Below are positions 8,981-18,394 of a DNA stretch of 64,000 bases, piece after piece; position 1 is the first letter of the stretch, and every line of letters begins with the position of its first letter. Source of the DNA: Paraburkholderia sp. BL23I1N1. GTDB lineage: Bacteria; Pseudomonadota; Gammaproteobacteria; Burkholderiales; Burkholderiaceae. The stretch spans positions 5,456,001 through 5,520,000 of the forward strand of contig NZ_RAPV01000001.1 of assembly GCF_003610295.1 (NCBI RefSeq), given 5' to 3'. A program made the position numbers and the translations under genes. The notes below the pieces were generated by a model. The model saw only the letters and a list, made by a program, of their open reading frames with translations, searched no databases and was not told where the DNA came from.

Positions 8981-10222
8981 TCAAGCGGCCGGCGCAATAT
9001 GATGGCGAACGATGCCGCGAATCAACGCCGCGTCTTCCGGACTCACCTTCGCGTAAATCGCGGGACCGGCGGCGCGTTCGGGGTCGCCGGTGCGCAGCAT
9101 CAGCTCGGCCCAGTCGAGCAGGCGCCGCGTGGAGAAGGCGCTCGACAGATCCTCGCGGGCGAACGCCGCGCGGCAGTCGGCGGCAATCGCGGCGAGCGTG
9201 GCGGCGAGCGCGCGTGTCATATGCGGGGCGAGGGTGCGCATCAGCACGTCGGTTTCTTCGGCGGGCGTCAGATAGTCGAGCAGGTAGACGCGCCAGCGAT
9301 CGAGGAACGCCTCGTTCATCAGATTCGCGCCCTGATACAGATGGCGGAACTGGCTCATCGCACCCACCGCGTTCGCCGTGGCGAACAGCCGGAACGCAGG
9401 GTGCGGCGCGACGATCTCATTGCCTTTCTCTTTCAGCACGAGGCGGCCGTGCGGTTCGAGCACGGCGGTGAGGGCAGCGAGAATCGACGGTTCGGCGAAG
9501 TCGATTTCGTCGACGATCAGCCAGTGGCCTTCACGCATCGCCGTGGGCAGCACGCCGTCTACCCAGATCGTTTCACCGCCCTTGACCGTCCAGAAACCGA
9601 CAAAATCGCCGACCGTGGTTTGCCCGTTCATGTTCGAGCGCAACACGCCGTGATGCGAGCGCGCTGCGACCTGTTCGATCAGGCTGGTCTTGCCCGCGCC
9701 GGTGTGACCGATCAGCATCACGCGCCGGTTCTCCACGATGTCTTCGACAATGTCGTTAAAGCGTTCGGAGAAGAGATAGGCCGGATTGATGCGCGGCACC
9801 AGCGGATTGTCCACACCGCACGGCACGTCGATATGGCCGATGCGCACGGTTGTGCCCGCGCCTGCGCCCTCAACCTGCGGATGCTTTTTCGCCGTCAAGG
9901 CCAGCGCTGCCACGCGCTGCAACTCCGGCATGAAGGCCACCCGTTGCGCCGTGCCCCTTTCGTGCGTTTCGGCCGAGGTGTCGGGCGTATCGATTGCAAA
10001 GCCCTCGCGGCGCCATTTTTTCAGCTTCGCGCGCAGGTTCTCCGCGTCGACCACCAGATCGATGTCGACCGATCCCGCACCGTTGCCGTCGTCGACCCTA
10101 TGCTCGAGCCGATAGTTTTCCGGCCGGTCCGCTACGCTGACGCGCCACCATTCAGCGCCGGTTTCCGTCGCGCGTTGGTAAAGGCCAAGGTTTTCGTCTT
10201 CGGTCAATTCAGGCGCATTCAT
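8981..10222 (-). CDS. MoxR/CobS-like AAA+ ATPase
   Basis: This 413-residue AAA+ protein has a Walker A loop GHTGAGKTS, a Walker B strand WLIVDEIDFAEPS, a sensor-1 FATANAVG and an arginine region NEAFLDRWRVY. The NGQTTVGDFVGFWTVKGGETIWVDG region resembles CobS, the ATPase of aerobic cobaltochelatase, and other AAA_5/MoxR proteins that remodel a partner together with a VWA protein. The ATG at 10222 was chosen; an in-frame TTG nine codons earlier (10249) has no better ribosome site. The VWA gene starts within a few dozen bases of its stop, so the two form an operon. The first 150 residues are not recognisable and may bind the client. Confidence 0.85.
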   Translation of the reverse strand: MNAPELTEDENLGLYQRATETGAEWWRVSVADRPENYRLEHRVDDGNGAGSVDIDLVVDAENLRAKLKKWRREGFAIDTPDTSAETHERGTAQRVAFMPELQRVAALALTAKKHPQVEGAGAGTTVRIGHIDVPCGVDNPLVPRINPAYLFSERFNDIVEDIVENRRVMLIGHTGAGKTSLIEQVAARSHHGVLRSNMNGQTTVGDFVGFWTVKGGETIWVDGVLPTAMREGHWLIVDEIDFAEPSILAALTAVLEPHGRLVLKEKGNEIVAPHPAFRLFATANAVGAMSQFRHLYQGANLMNEAFLDRWRVYLLDYLTPAEETDVLMRTLAPHMTRALAATLAAIAADCRAAFAREDLSSAFSTRRLLDWAELMLRTGDPERAAGPAIYAKVSPEDAALIRGIVRHHIAPAA

Positions 10223-10397
10223 GGCGAGTGGCAAATAATGGCGGGTCAAATAACGATTGGTGAACGATTAGCGCGTTTCGATTTGGCGGTGGCCAAATGA
10301 CCGACTATCTTATCGTGAGTACCTTTCGATCTCCCCAACAAGGATTTCCTTTGGGGTGCGCCAATTCAATCCGACAGAAGAAACGCACGGCAGAACA

Positions 10398-11504
10398 ATG
10401 AGACTACCTACAAAATTAATCGCCGCGCTCGCGGTGGCAAGTCCTCTGGCATACGGTCAAACCAGCGTGACGTTGTATGGCCGTCTCGACGGCGGTCTGG
10501 AATATTTAAATCACATCAACAATGGCGCGGGCGGCAGTTCCAGCCGCTGGAGCGCTGAAGGCGGCGATTGGGGCACCAGCATGCTGGGCCTGAAAGGCAA
10601 TGAAGATCTGGGCGGGGGGCTGAATGCGATGTTCAACCTGGAAACCGGCCTGCAAATCATGAACGGCACCACCAGTGGTGGACGGTTGTGGTCACGGCGT
10701 GCGTTCGTCGGTCTGAAGAGCGACCAGTGGGGTACGCTGCAGGCCGGGCGCAATCTGTTTATCGATAGCGACGGGGTGTGGGAATTCGATCCGTTCGTGC
10801 AGCAGGCATTTTCGTCGGCGTCGCTCGTGCGCGGGCGCAACTGGCAGCAGACCAATAACAATGTCGAGTATCACAGCCCGGTGTTGTGGGGCTTCGATGT
10901 GCAGGCGCAATATGCGCTCGGCAATCAGGCGGGCGCGTTCAACAGCGGCGCGCCAGGCGAATTTGGCCGCTCAGACGGCATCATGCTGACGTATCACTCG
11001 CCACTCTTCGACGTACGCGGCATCTATGACGAGCTGCGCGACAGCAACGGCCGCTTCAGCAACATTTTCCAGGCCTCGCGCGAATACTTCGCCGGTGTGA
11101 ATGTGCATTTCGACGCGGTGAAGATTCAAGGCGCATATACGCATTACTCGTCGCCGGATTCCCCGGCGGGCGTAGCCGACAGCGCCGATCACTACTGGCT
11201 CGGCGCTACGTACAACATTCAGCAGCGCTGGGCTGTGACGGCGGGTGGCTACTACATCAAGGTCGGCGACGGCAGCGGCGATACCGCGCACGATCCGTCC
11301 GGTCACGCCATGATGTACTTGCTCGGCACCACCTACAACCTGTCGAAGCGTACCTTCCTGTACGGGACAGTGGGCTACGTGCGCAACGGCAGCAACTCGA
11401 ATTTTTCGCTTGAAGCGTCGCCGCGCGATGCCGTCAATAACACGAGTCCGCTCGCGGGCGAATCGCAAACCGGCGCATATCTCGGGATGTTGCATCAGTT
11501 TTGA
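10398..11504 (+). CDS. Gram-negative general porin (OmpC/Porin_4 type)
   Basis: The 368-residue protein has a cleavable signal (MRLPTKLIAALAVASPLAYG, cut before QTSVTLYG), then the typical betaproteobacterial porin opening SVTLYGRLDGGLEYL, FNLETGLQ, the RRAFVGLKSDQWGTLQAGRN segment that lines the eyelet, and a C-terminal Phe (LGMLHQF) required for outer-membrane assembly. It should form a trimeric 16-stranded beta barrel for small hydrophilic solutes. The ATG at 10398 was preferred to an upstream in-frame GTG because the signal peptide begins there. A CCCCAA/TTGGGG stem-loop at 10333-10356 lies in the leader and could influence expression. It stands alone. Confidence 0.92.
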   Translation: MRLPTKLIAALAVASPLAYGQTSVTLYGRLDGGLEYLNHINNGAGGSSSRWSAEGGDWGTSMLGLKGNEDLGGGLNAMFNLETGLQIMNGTTSGGRLWSRRAFVGLKSDQWGTLQAGRNLFIDSDGVWEFDPFVQQAFSSASLVRGRNWQQTNNNVEYHSPVLWGFDVQAQYALGNQAGAFNSGAPGEFGRSDGIMLTYHSPLFDVRGIYDELRDSNGRFSNIFQASREYFAGVNVHFDAVKIQGAYTHYSSPDSPAGVADSADHYWLGATYNIQQRWAVTAGGYYIKVGDGSGDTAHDPSGHAMMYLLGTTYNLSKRTFLYGTVGYVRNGSNSNFSLEASPRDAVNNTSPLAGESQTGAYLGMLHQF

Positions 11505-11634
11505 CGCAGCTTGAGCGGCAAGTGGCCATCATTCCCTTATTCCCGCAGTGACCCGGCTCCGCTTCGTGTGGAACGGGTATTGCTCGCCATCGGCACGGGC
11601 GATGGAATACGACACCGGGATAAGGGACATACAC

Positions 11635-11880
11635 ATGGTGCGACATAAGGCCGACGTTGTTGATGACGACTTCGAGATTTATGCCAGCTATCACGGCACG
11701 GGCGACGGCCGTTACGTCGGCAGCCTGAAGGTCATCAGAAAAGCTGACCGGCGGCTTCTGTTTCCATTCGATGGTGCGCCGCAGATCGGCCCCTACGCGA
11801 CCGCCGACGAGGCGCGCCGCGCGGCGATCGCGTACGGCCGCGAAATCGTGGCCGCCGACCGCGCGGCCCCGGAGACTTAG
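11635..11880 (+). CDS. Small conserved-looking protein of unknown function
   Basis: The product from the ATG at 11635 is 81 residues, soluble and mixed-charge, with a compact body (DDFEIYASYHGTGDGRYVGS followed by LKVIRKADRRLLFPFDG) and an Ala-rich helix carrying the C-terminus. An AAGGGA at 11622-11627 is a reasonable ribosome site for this start. It has no signal peptide or membrane helix. The length and the alternation of hydrophobic residues suggest a small beta-rich fold. I do not recognise the family with certainty and give no function. It lies alone between the porin and transketolase genes. Confidence 0.65.
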   Translation: MVRHKADVVDDDFEIYASYHGTGDGRYVGSLKVIRKADRRLLFPFDGAPQIGPYATADEARRAAIAYGREIVAADRAAPET

Positions 11881-12148
11881 TACGCCGGGTGCCGTCCCGC
11901 ATGCTCATTGAAGCCGGCGAGCCGCCATCAAAACCGCAAGCCGCTTGAAAGGACGCGTTCCGATCATCGGTACAGCATGGCAGCGGATGTAAAGCGCCGT
12001 GCAGTTTTGCGCGCATCGGCGCATCATCGATGAGCCTTGCGTTCCTCATGCGTTATTTCCACGTTCTTCCACGCGAACCCGGTTCGCCGGCCACGTCGAA
12101 ACAGTGCGTCCCGGCGAAATTCCCAACCGCCGAACAAGGAGTGTCTCC

Positions 12149-14233
12149 ATGCAAAACGATCCCGCCCTCGATCAGTTGTGCATCAACACGATTCGCACGC
12201 TATCGATGGACGCTGTGCAAAAGGCCAATTCCGGTCACCCCGGCACGCCGATGGCACTCGCACCGGTTGCCTATCATCTGTGGCAAAACCACCTTCGTTA
12301 TGACCCGGACGAGCCGCTGTGGCCGAACCGCGACCGCTTCGTGCTCTCGGTGGGGCACGCCTCGATGCTGCTGTATTCGCTGCTGCATCTGGCGAACGTC
12401 AAAGCCGTGGGCCACGACGGCAAACCGACCGGCTCACCCGCCGTCTCGCTCGACGACATCGAACATTTCCGCCAGATCGGCAGCAATACGCCGGGCCACC
12501 CCGAGTACCGCCTGACCTCCGGCGTGGAAACGACCACCGGGCCGCTCGGCCAGGGACTGGGCAATAGCGTCGGCATGGCGATGGCGGCACGCTGGTACGA
12601 AAGCCGCTTCAACAAGCCGGACGCGCCGCTGTTCGATTACCGCGTCTACGCGCTCTGCGGTGACGGCGACATGATGGAAGGCATCTCGCACGAGGCGGCG
12701 TCGCTCGCCGGACATCTGAAGCTGTCGAATTTGATCTGGATCTACGACAGTAACCGCGTGACGATTGAAGGCCACACGGATCTTGCGTATAGCGACGATG
12801 TGGAAAGCCGGTTTCGCGGTTACAACTGGCACACCCTGCGCGTGAACGACGCGAACGACGCCGCGGCGCTAGAGGCCGCGTTTGTCGAAGCGAAAAGCAT
12901 CACGGACCGGCCGACGCTGATTGTGGTCCACAGCATTATCGGTTGGGGGGCGCCGCACAAGCAGGACACCTCCGCCGCGCATGGCGAGGCGCTCGGCGTC
13001 GAGGAAGTCGCGCTGGCGAAGAAGTTCTATGGCTGGCCCGAAGACAAGTTCTTCTATGTGCCGGACGGTGTGCACGAACGCTTCGCGCAGGGCATCGGCG
13101 CACGCGGCAAGGCAGCGCGCGAACAATGGCAAGCGAAGCACGACGCGTACGGTAAGCAATATCCGGAACTGTCGCGCGAATTCGCGCTGATGGAAGCGCA
13201 TGAGTTGCCGGCGGGCTGGGACAGCGACATTCCCACGTTCGATGCCGACCCGAAGGGTCTCGCCTCGCGCGACTCGTCGGGCAAAGTGCTCAACGCGATC
13301 GCCGCGCGCGTGCCCTGGATGATCGGCGGTGCGGCCGATCTCGCGCCGTCCACCAAGACGAATCTGAAGTTTGAAGGCGCGGGCAGTTTCGAACACGACA
13401 ACTATGGCGGGTGCAACCTGCACTTCGGGATTCGCGAGCACGGAATGGGCGCGGCCGTGAATGGCCTCGCGTTGTCGAATTTGCGGCCGTTCGGCTCGAC
13501 CTTCCTGATTTTCAGCGACTACATGAAGCCGCCGATCCGCCTGTCTTCCATCATGGAAGTGCCATCCATCTTCGTGTTTACGCACGATTCGATCGGCGTC
13601 GGCGAGGATGGTCCGACGCATCAGCCGATCGGGCAACTGGCGTCGTTGCGCGCCGTGCCGGGGCTGACCGTGCTGCGCCCGGGCGACGCGAACGAGGTTG
13701 CCGAGGCGTGGCGTGTAGCGATGTCGGATCCGAAGCGGCCGTCGTGCATCGTCCTGTCGCGTCAGGCCTTGCCGACTCTCGACCGCACGCGCTATGCGTC
13801 GGCCAAGGGCGTGCAGAAGGGCGCTTATGTGCTCGCCGATGCGCCTGATGGGCAGAAGCCCGAGGTGATCCTGCTTGCGACCGGCAGCGAGTTGTCGCTC
13901 TGCGTCGATGCGTGCGAGAAACTCAGGAGCGAAGGGATTGCGGCGCGGGTGGTGTCGATGCCATCGTGGGATATCTTCGAGCGCCAGGATGAGGCGTATC
14001 GGGATTCCGTGCTGCCACCCGAGGTGGATGCGCGCGTCGCGGTCGAACAGGCGGCAACGCTTGGTTGGGATCGCTATGTCGGGCGGCTCGGTGCGCAAGT
14101 GGTGATGCACACGTTCGGCGCGTCCGCGCCGTTCGCCGAGTTGAAGAAGAAGTTTGGCTTCACGTCCGAACACGTGTATGACGCGGCGAAGCAGCAGATT
14201 GCGCGGGTGAAGGCAAAGAGCAGCAAGGAATAG
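12149..14233 (+). CDS. tkt: Transketolase
   Basis: This 694-residue enzyme has the full length and motifs of transketolase: KANSGHPGTPMALAP at the substrate site, the thiamine-diphosphate motif beginning GDGDMMEGISHEAASLAGHL and ending in the conserved Asn (YDSNRVTIEG), RFRGYNWHTLRVNDAND, and in the pyrimidine domain FGIREHGMGAAVNGLAL with the catalytic Glu. It moves two-carbon ketol units in the non-oxidative pentose phosphate pathway. A clean AAGGAG at 12136-12141, seven bases before ATG 12149, fixes the start. In many relatives tkt is followed by gapA; here a convergent zapE follows instead. A 6-phosphogluconate dehydrogenase and a class I aldolase lie elsewhere in the window. Confidence 0.96.
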   Translation: MQNDPALDQLCINTIRTLSMDAVQKANSGHPGTPMALAPVAYHLWQNHLRYDPDEPLWPNRDRFVLSVGHASMLLYSLLHLANVKAVGHDGKPTGSPAVSLDDIEHFRQIGSNTPGHPEYRLTSGVETTTGPLGQGLGNSVGMAMAARWYESRFNKPDAPLFDYRVYALCGDGDMMEGISHEAASLAGHLKLSNLIWIYDSNRVTIEGHTDLAYSDDVESRFRGYNWHTLRVNDANDAAALEAAFVEAKSITDRPTLIVVHSIIGWGAPHKQDTSAAHGEALGVEEVALAKKFYGWPEDKFFYVPDGVHERFAQGIGARGKAAREQWQAKHDAYGKQYPELSREFALMEAHELPAGWDSDIPTFDADPKGLASRDSSGKVLNAIAARVPWMIGGAADLAPSTKTNLKFEGAGSFEHDNYGGCNLHFGIREHGMGAAVNGLALSNLRPFGSTFLIFSDYMKPPIRLSSIMEVPSIFVFTHDSIGVGEDGPTHQPIGQLASLRAVPGLTVLRPGDANEVAEAWRVAMSDPKRPSCIVLSRQALPTLDRTRYASAKGVQKGAYVLADAPDGQKPEVILLATGSELSLCVDACEKLRSEGIAARVVSMPSWDIFERQDEAYRDSVLPPEVDARVAVEQAATLGWDRYVGRLGAQVVMHTFGASAPFAELKKKFGFTSEHVYDAAKQQIARVKAKSSKE

Positions 14234-14270
14234 GACGTGTTTGCAGACGTTCGCGCGGCTATCGCCGCTA

Positions 14271-15371
14271 TCACGGTTCAGCGAGCGTCTGCGTTGCTGC
14301 CATCTCAACTCTTCCGGCCGTGCCGTCGAGCATGTTGCGATAGCCGCGCGATTGCATCTCGGCGAGCCTGCTGAGCGTTCTCGAGAGATCGTGCGCGCCT
14401 TCGAGTCCGCTTAGCGCCGCCTCGATCGGCTGATCGGACGCGATGAACAGCGCGCATTTGCGGTCGTAGAAGATATCGACGAGCCAGATGAGCCGCTGCA
14501 GCGTATGGCCTTGGGCAAGCCGGGCAGTGTGCACATGGTCGAGAATCAGGCCGTGCCATTGCTCGGCCAGGTCCAGATAGTCGAGGTGAGAACGGCTCGC
14601 CACGCACAGGCTCTCGAAGTCTGCCCAGAGCAAGGCGGCACCGGCGGCGCGTACAGCGAGCGGCCGGCCTGCCGCGCTGACGGTGGCAGGCTCCAGCGTC
14701 TCGCTGCCTTCATAGCGCACGAAAATTTGCAGCAGCGCGTCGTGGGTTGCCGCGTCGAGCGGTGCGAAAAAATGCGGCAGCGCCGCTTCTTCGCCACCGA
14801 AACGGTAATCGCGCGCGCCGTCGAAGTGAATCACCGTGAAGCAGCTTTTGATCTGTTCGATCGTCGGCAGGAAACGCTCGTGAAACTCAGGATCGGACAG
14901 CAGGGCGTCTGGTGCGTAGTTGGAGGTCAGCACGACGCGCGTGCCGAGGCCGATTGCGGTATCGAGAAAACGGCCCATCAGGAATGCGTCGGCGATATCG
15001 TGCACATGGAATTCATCGAAGCACAGCAGCTCCACACCATCGAGCCATTGTTTCGCGACCGACCCCAGCCGGTCGTCGCCGCGCGGCTCGCTCACCAGCC
15101 GCCGGTTCATCTCGCGTAGGAATTCGTGAAAGTGCAGGCGCCGCTTCCGGCAACCCGCCAGCTCGAACACCGTATCGACCACCAGACTCTTGCCTCGCCC
15201 AGGCAGGCCGTGGCAATAGACGCCCTGATGCGCAAGCGCGGAGCCGGACTTCGCGCGCCGGCGATTAGCGTCCAGTAGAGTGACGAGCGCCGCAATGGCA
15301 TCGCACTGAGTGGCGTCGGGAACGATATCGTGTGCGGCAAGGGCACTGATTACCTGAGCTTCATCGAGCAT
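14271..15371 (-). CDS. zapE: AFG1/ZapE-family ATPase
   Basis: The 366-residue protein carries a Walker A loop (YCHGLPGRGKSLVVD), a Walker B strand (ELLCFDEFHVHDIADAF), the family sequence LHFHEFLREMNRR and VVLTSNYAPDALL, which are typical of the AFG1/ZapE ATPases. In E. coli ZapE binds FtsZ and is needed for division under low oxygen or heat; mitochondrial AFG1 helps degrade respiratory subunits. The start is the ATG at 15371. It follows the PAS kinase gene on the same strand with 20 bases between, so it may be cotranscribed with it; it is convergent with tkt. Confidence 0.88.
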   Translation of the reverse strand: MLDEAQVISALAAHDIVPDATQCDAIAALVTLLDANRRRAKSGSALAHQGVYCHGLPGRGKSLVVDTVFELAGCRKRRLHFHEFLREMNRRLVSEPRGDDRLGSVAKQWLDGVELLCFDEFHVHDIADAFLMGRFLDTAIGLGTRVVLTSNYAPDALLSDPEFHERFLPTIEQIKSCFTVIHFDGARDYRFGGEEAALPHFFAPLDAATHDALLQIFVRYEGSETLEPATVSAAGRPLAVRAAGAALLWADFESLCVASRSHLDYLDLAEQWHGLILDHVHTARLAQGHTLQRLIWLVDIFYDRKCALFIASDQPIEAALSGLEGAHDLSRTLSRLAEMQSRGYRNMLDGTAGRVEMAATQTLAEP

Positions 15372-15391
15372 GGGCTGAATTTTTTTGTGTG

Positions 15392-17713
15392 TTAGCGGCT
15401 CAAGACCCGCTGTAATTCCCGCGGATCGACCGGCTTGGTGAAGTGATGATCAAAGCCGGCTTCTTCGGCGGTCTGCTTGTCCTGCTGTTGGCCCCAACCG
15501 GTGACGGCGATCAGCAAAATGCCGGTGTCCTGATGATCGCGGCGAATGTGCCGCGCCACTTCATACCCGTTCAGAAGCGGCAAGCCGATATCGAGAATCA
15601 CCGCCTGCGGCGCGAATTCGCCGATCAGGTGGAGCCCGGCGACGCCATCGCTGGCTGTGCGTACCTCGTGGCCTTCGAGTTCGAGCACCATCGCGAGACT
15701 ATCGGCGGCATCCGCATTGTCGTCGACGATCACCACGCGCAAGCCCGCCGAGCGTGGCACTTCGGAGGGCGAACTATTCACCGGCTCCGGGACCGCTTTC
15801 GATAGCGGCAGACGGATCACGAACTCGCTGCCGCTGCCCGGACCGCCGCTGAACGCGGCCACCGTGCCGCCGTGAAGTTCGGCAAGACCGCGCACCAGCG
15901 CGAGGCCGATGCCGAGACCGCCTTGCGAGCGCTCCAGCGCCGGGGCGAGTTGCGAGAACATTTCGAACACACTTTCCAGATGCTCGCGCGGAATGCCGAT
16001 ACCTGAATCGCGCACAACGATCACGGCTTCATCGCCTTCACGCGATGCGGCGAGCGAGATGCTGCCGCCGGGTGGCGTGTACTTGGCGGCGTTGTTCAAC
16101 AGGTTCAGGATCATCTGCGACAGGCGCGTGGGATCGGCGTCGAGGTAGAGCGCCTCGCGCGGCAACGTCACGCTCAGATGGTGCGCCGAGGCCTGCACGG
16201 TGGGTCGCGCCGCTTCCATCGCAGCCTGCATGGCGCGTGCGAGTTCGAGCCGCTGCTTGCGCAATTCGAGCTTGCCCTGCGTGATGCGCGACACTTCCAG
16301 CAGGTCGTCCACCAGATGAGTCATGTGTTGCAATTGCCGGTCGAACACGTCGCGGGACCAGCTCAGTTGCGGATCGGCGAAGTCTTTCAGACGCAGGATT
16401 TCCAGCACGTTGCGCATCGGCGCGAGCGGATTGCGCAACTCGTGCGCGAGCGTGGCGAGAAATTCGTCTTTGCGGCGGTCGGCCTTCGAGAGTTCCAGAT
16501 TCAGCCGCTGCAATTGCTGCTCGGCACGTCTGCGCCCGGTGATGTCGCGGCTCACGCTAACCGCGCCGTAGATGTCGCCGCGCGCGTTCGCCAGCGGCTT
16601 GACCACTGTTTCGCAGACGCCGTGCGTGCCGTCGCGCCGCACGAACGTGAGTTCGCTGCGCCACGTGCCGTCGGCGGCGAGCGCGGCGAGCGCTTCCCGG
16701 CGGATGCGCAATGCGTCTTGCGGCGGCGTGAACATCGCGATCGGCTTGCCGAGAATGTCGCGCATCCGGTAGCCCAGCATGCGCTCGCCGCCGGCGTTGA
16801 AATCGGTGATGTTGCCGCGCAGATCGGTGATGACGATCGCGTCGCTCAGGTGTTCGAAAATGGCCGCCTGGCGCAACAGCACGGTCTGCGCATCCTTGCG
16901 TTCGGTAATGTCGGTGCCGAGGCCGTAGATCGTCAGCGGCTCGCCGTTGCTGTCATAGGTGGCGCGGCCGCGGCCTTCCATCCAGCACCAGTCGCCGCTT
17001 GCATGCATGAAGCGGAATTCGGCGACGTAGTCGTCACCGCTCGACACGGCGTGGTCGACCGCTTCGGTGAGCGCGACCAGGTCGCCGGGATGAATCAGTT
17101 CGAAAAAGCCACCGGGCATTTTCGCGAAACGTCCCTCGGCGTAGCCCGCGAGCGCTTCCAGTTCGCGGCTCCACCAGAATTTGCCTGACTTCGGCTCATG
17201 CGACCACGCACCCATGCGCGCCCCGCGCATGGCGAGGCTCAACACGTCACGGCTTTCCTGCAACTCTTTCTGCGCGAGTTGATGCGCGGCGACTGAAGCT
17301 TCGGCGTTGCGGCGCGCGAGCAGCAACTCCTGCTCGTATTTGTGACGATCCGGGACGATCAGCACCGCCACTTCGTGGTAGCTGCTGTCGCCGTGGCGGC
17401 GGCTCACTGCGTTGAGCAGCATCGGCACGAGGTGGCCGTCCCGATGCATCATGTTCAGTTTGACCTCGGCCACCGAACCCTGCATATGCAGCAGCGGCGA
17501 CCAGTGCGTCTGATAGAACGCCTTGCCGCCGGCGGTCAGCAGATCCTGAATAGGCTTCGCCTCGGCGAGCTCCGCGGCGCTATAGCCGAGCCAGCCGCAG
17601 AAGGTGGCGTTGACGCGCAGGATCAAGCCGTCAGAGGCGGTCACGAGCAGGCCGCAGGCAGCGTGCTCGAACAAGGCATCGGAGGAGGGCAACGGAAGGT
17701 GCGTACTCTGCAT
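15392..17713 (-). CDS. Soluble triple-PAS hybrid histidine kinase with receiver
   Basis: This 773-residue protein has no membrane helix. Domains in order are PAS (about 10-120), a short coiled linker, PAS/PAC (155-275), PAS/PAC (280-395), HisKA with the phosphorylated His at 424 (HELRNPLAP), an HATPase domain with VVRDSGIGIPREHLE and GLGIGLALV, and a C-terminal receiver (about 655-770) with VVIVDDNADAADS and the acceptor Asp in VILDIGLPLLNG. The first PAS (FEHAACGLLVTASDGLILRV) resembles PAS domains that work with RsbQ-like alpha/beta hydrolases, which deliver a hydrophobic ligand. Only a relic of such a hydrolase gene precedes it, with four bases between its stop and this ATG. A stand-alone receiver gene lies divergent upstream. 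Confidence 0.9.
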   Translation of the reverse strand: MQSTHLPLPSSDALFEHAACGLLVTASDGLILRVNATFCGWLGYSAAELAEAKPIQDLLTAGGKAFYQTHWSPLLHMQGSVAEVKLNMMHRDGHLVPMLLNAVSRRHGDSSYHEVAVLIVPDRHKYEQELLLARRNAEASVAAHQLAQKELQESRDVLSLAMRGARMGAWSHEPKSGKFWWSRELEALAGYAEGRFAKMPGGFFELIHPGDLVALTEAVDHAVSSGDDYVAEFRFMHASGDWCWMEGRGRATYDSNGEPLTIYGLGTDITERKDAQTVLLRQAAIFEHLSDAIVITDLRGNITDFNAGGERMLGYRMRDILGKPIAMFTPPQDALRIRREALAALAADGTWRSELTFVRRDGTHGVCETVVKPLANARGDIYGAVSVSRDITGRRRAEQQLQRLNLELSKADRRKDEFLATLAHELRNPLAPMRNVLEILRLKDFADPQLSWSRDVFDRQLQHMTHLVDDLLEVSRITQGKLELRKQRLELARAMQAAMEAARPTVQASAHHLSVTLPREALYLDADPTRLSQMILNLLNNAAKYTPPGGSISLAASREGDEAVIVVRDSGIGIPREHLESVFEMFSQLAPALERSQGGLGIGLALVRGLAELHGGTVAAFSGGPGSGSEFVIRLPLSKAVPEPVNSSPSEVPRSAGLRVVIVDDNADAADSLAMVLELEGHEVRTASDGVAGLHLIGEFAPQAVILDIGLPLLNGYEVARHIRRDHQDTGILLIAVTGWGQQQDKQTAEEAGFDHHFTKPVDPRELQRVLSR

Positions 17714-17717
17714 CGTC

Positions 17718-17840
17718 TTACGGGCTCAGCGGCTCGCGTTCGCGCCACTGGGTCCGATCGCAGCCGAGGCCATCCGCCAGCACCATGGCCCGCTTGCCGC
17801 TATCGAAGATCTTTACGTTGTTGCGCTTGCTGAAGCTCAT
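17718..17840 (-). pseudogene. Relic N-terminus of an RsbQ-like alpha/beta hydrolase
   Basis: A 40-codon frame, too short for normal gene calling, starts at ATG 17840 with an AGGA about eight bases upstream and stops at 17718, four bases before the PAS kinase start. Its peptide includes SKRNNVKIFDSGKRAMVLAD and GLGCDRTQW. That is the beginning of RsbQ-type hydrolases, which read roughly RNNVK..GSGK..MVLAHGFGCDQ..W. The oxyanion-hole His-Gly has become Asp-Gly and everything after strand 3, including the catalytic Ser, Asp and His, is missing. The start signals look intact, so the stub may still be translated and couple ribosomes into the kinase gene. Homology is judged by eye only. Confidence 0.65.
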
Positions 17841-18394
17841 CGTCGAGTCCTGTTGCGTGGCCGGGATCGGCGGCGAATACGCCTGGCCCGGCATCGATGG
17901 GGCATGTTACCGCAGTCTTGCCGCGAGGCCGGGTTTGCACGGAGTCATGCAGACGTTATGTGTTTCGCTCGCCCGCCCGGTTCGCTTTGACACCCCTGGG
18001 TGTTTTCCCCAACTCGACACGACTATATCCGGTCGTATACAGCGGTTGATGATGCGTGAGGCGAGCACGAAGTCATGCGCAATGCACGCAGCAAGGGCGG
18101 CATGCACGACGGAAGTGCGTTTCATCCAGATTTCAACGCAATATCCCGTGTTTGCCCACGATGTATCGGGAGGCGTCAAGACAGCATAAATCAGGAAGCG
18201 GCAGTTCGCCCGCTGCGCTATGGTGTTGAGGTAGGGCGTGCGTGGCGGCGGAACGGGCGTGGCGTGGTGAAAACCGAAGCGTATGCGTCGCGTGCTATGC
18301 AGTAAAAAAGTGCTTGCCGCGCGGTGGGAGCGAATCTTGCACGCATGTTCCTGGGTGTCCAAAACGGCACCATGAAGTAGCCAGGGAGAAGAGG
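17841..18394. other. Long intergenic region between kinase relic and receiver gene
   Basis: About 550 bases with no credible gene on either strand. The open frames here have no recognisable motifs and poor start signals. The region should hold divergent promoters for the relic/kinase unit (minus) and the receiver gene (plus). A lower-GC patch at about 18018-18040 (ACTATATCCGGTCGTATAC) is the most promoter-like stretch, but no defined element could be assigned. No further hydrolase remnant was seen. Confidence 0.5.

Noticed and set aside
8999..10300. Plus-strand frame of 433 residues opposite the AAA+ gene
   Set aside because: Arg/His-rich without family features; the minus-strand ATPase has complete Walker motifs.
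12869..14308. Minus-strand frame of 479 residues opposite transketolase
   Set aside because: Shadow of an unmistakable transketolase.
17907..18362. Possible gene on the minus strand in the kinase/receiver gap
   Set aside because: No ribosome site, motif or normal composition; overlapping frames are equally long.
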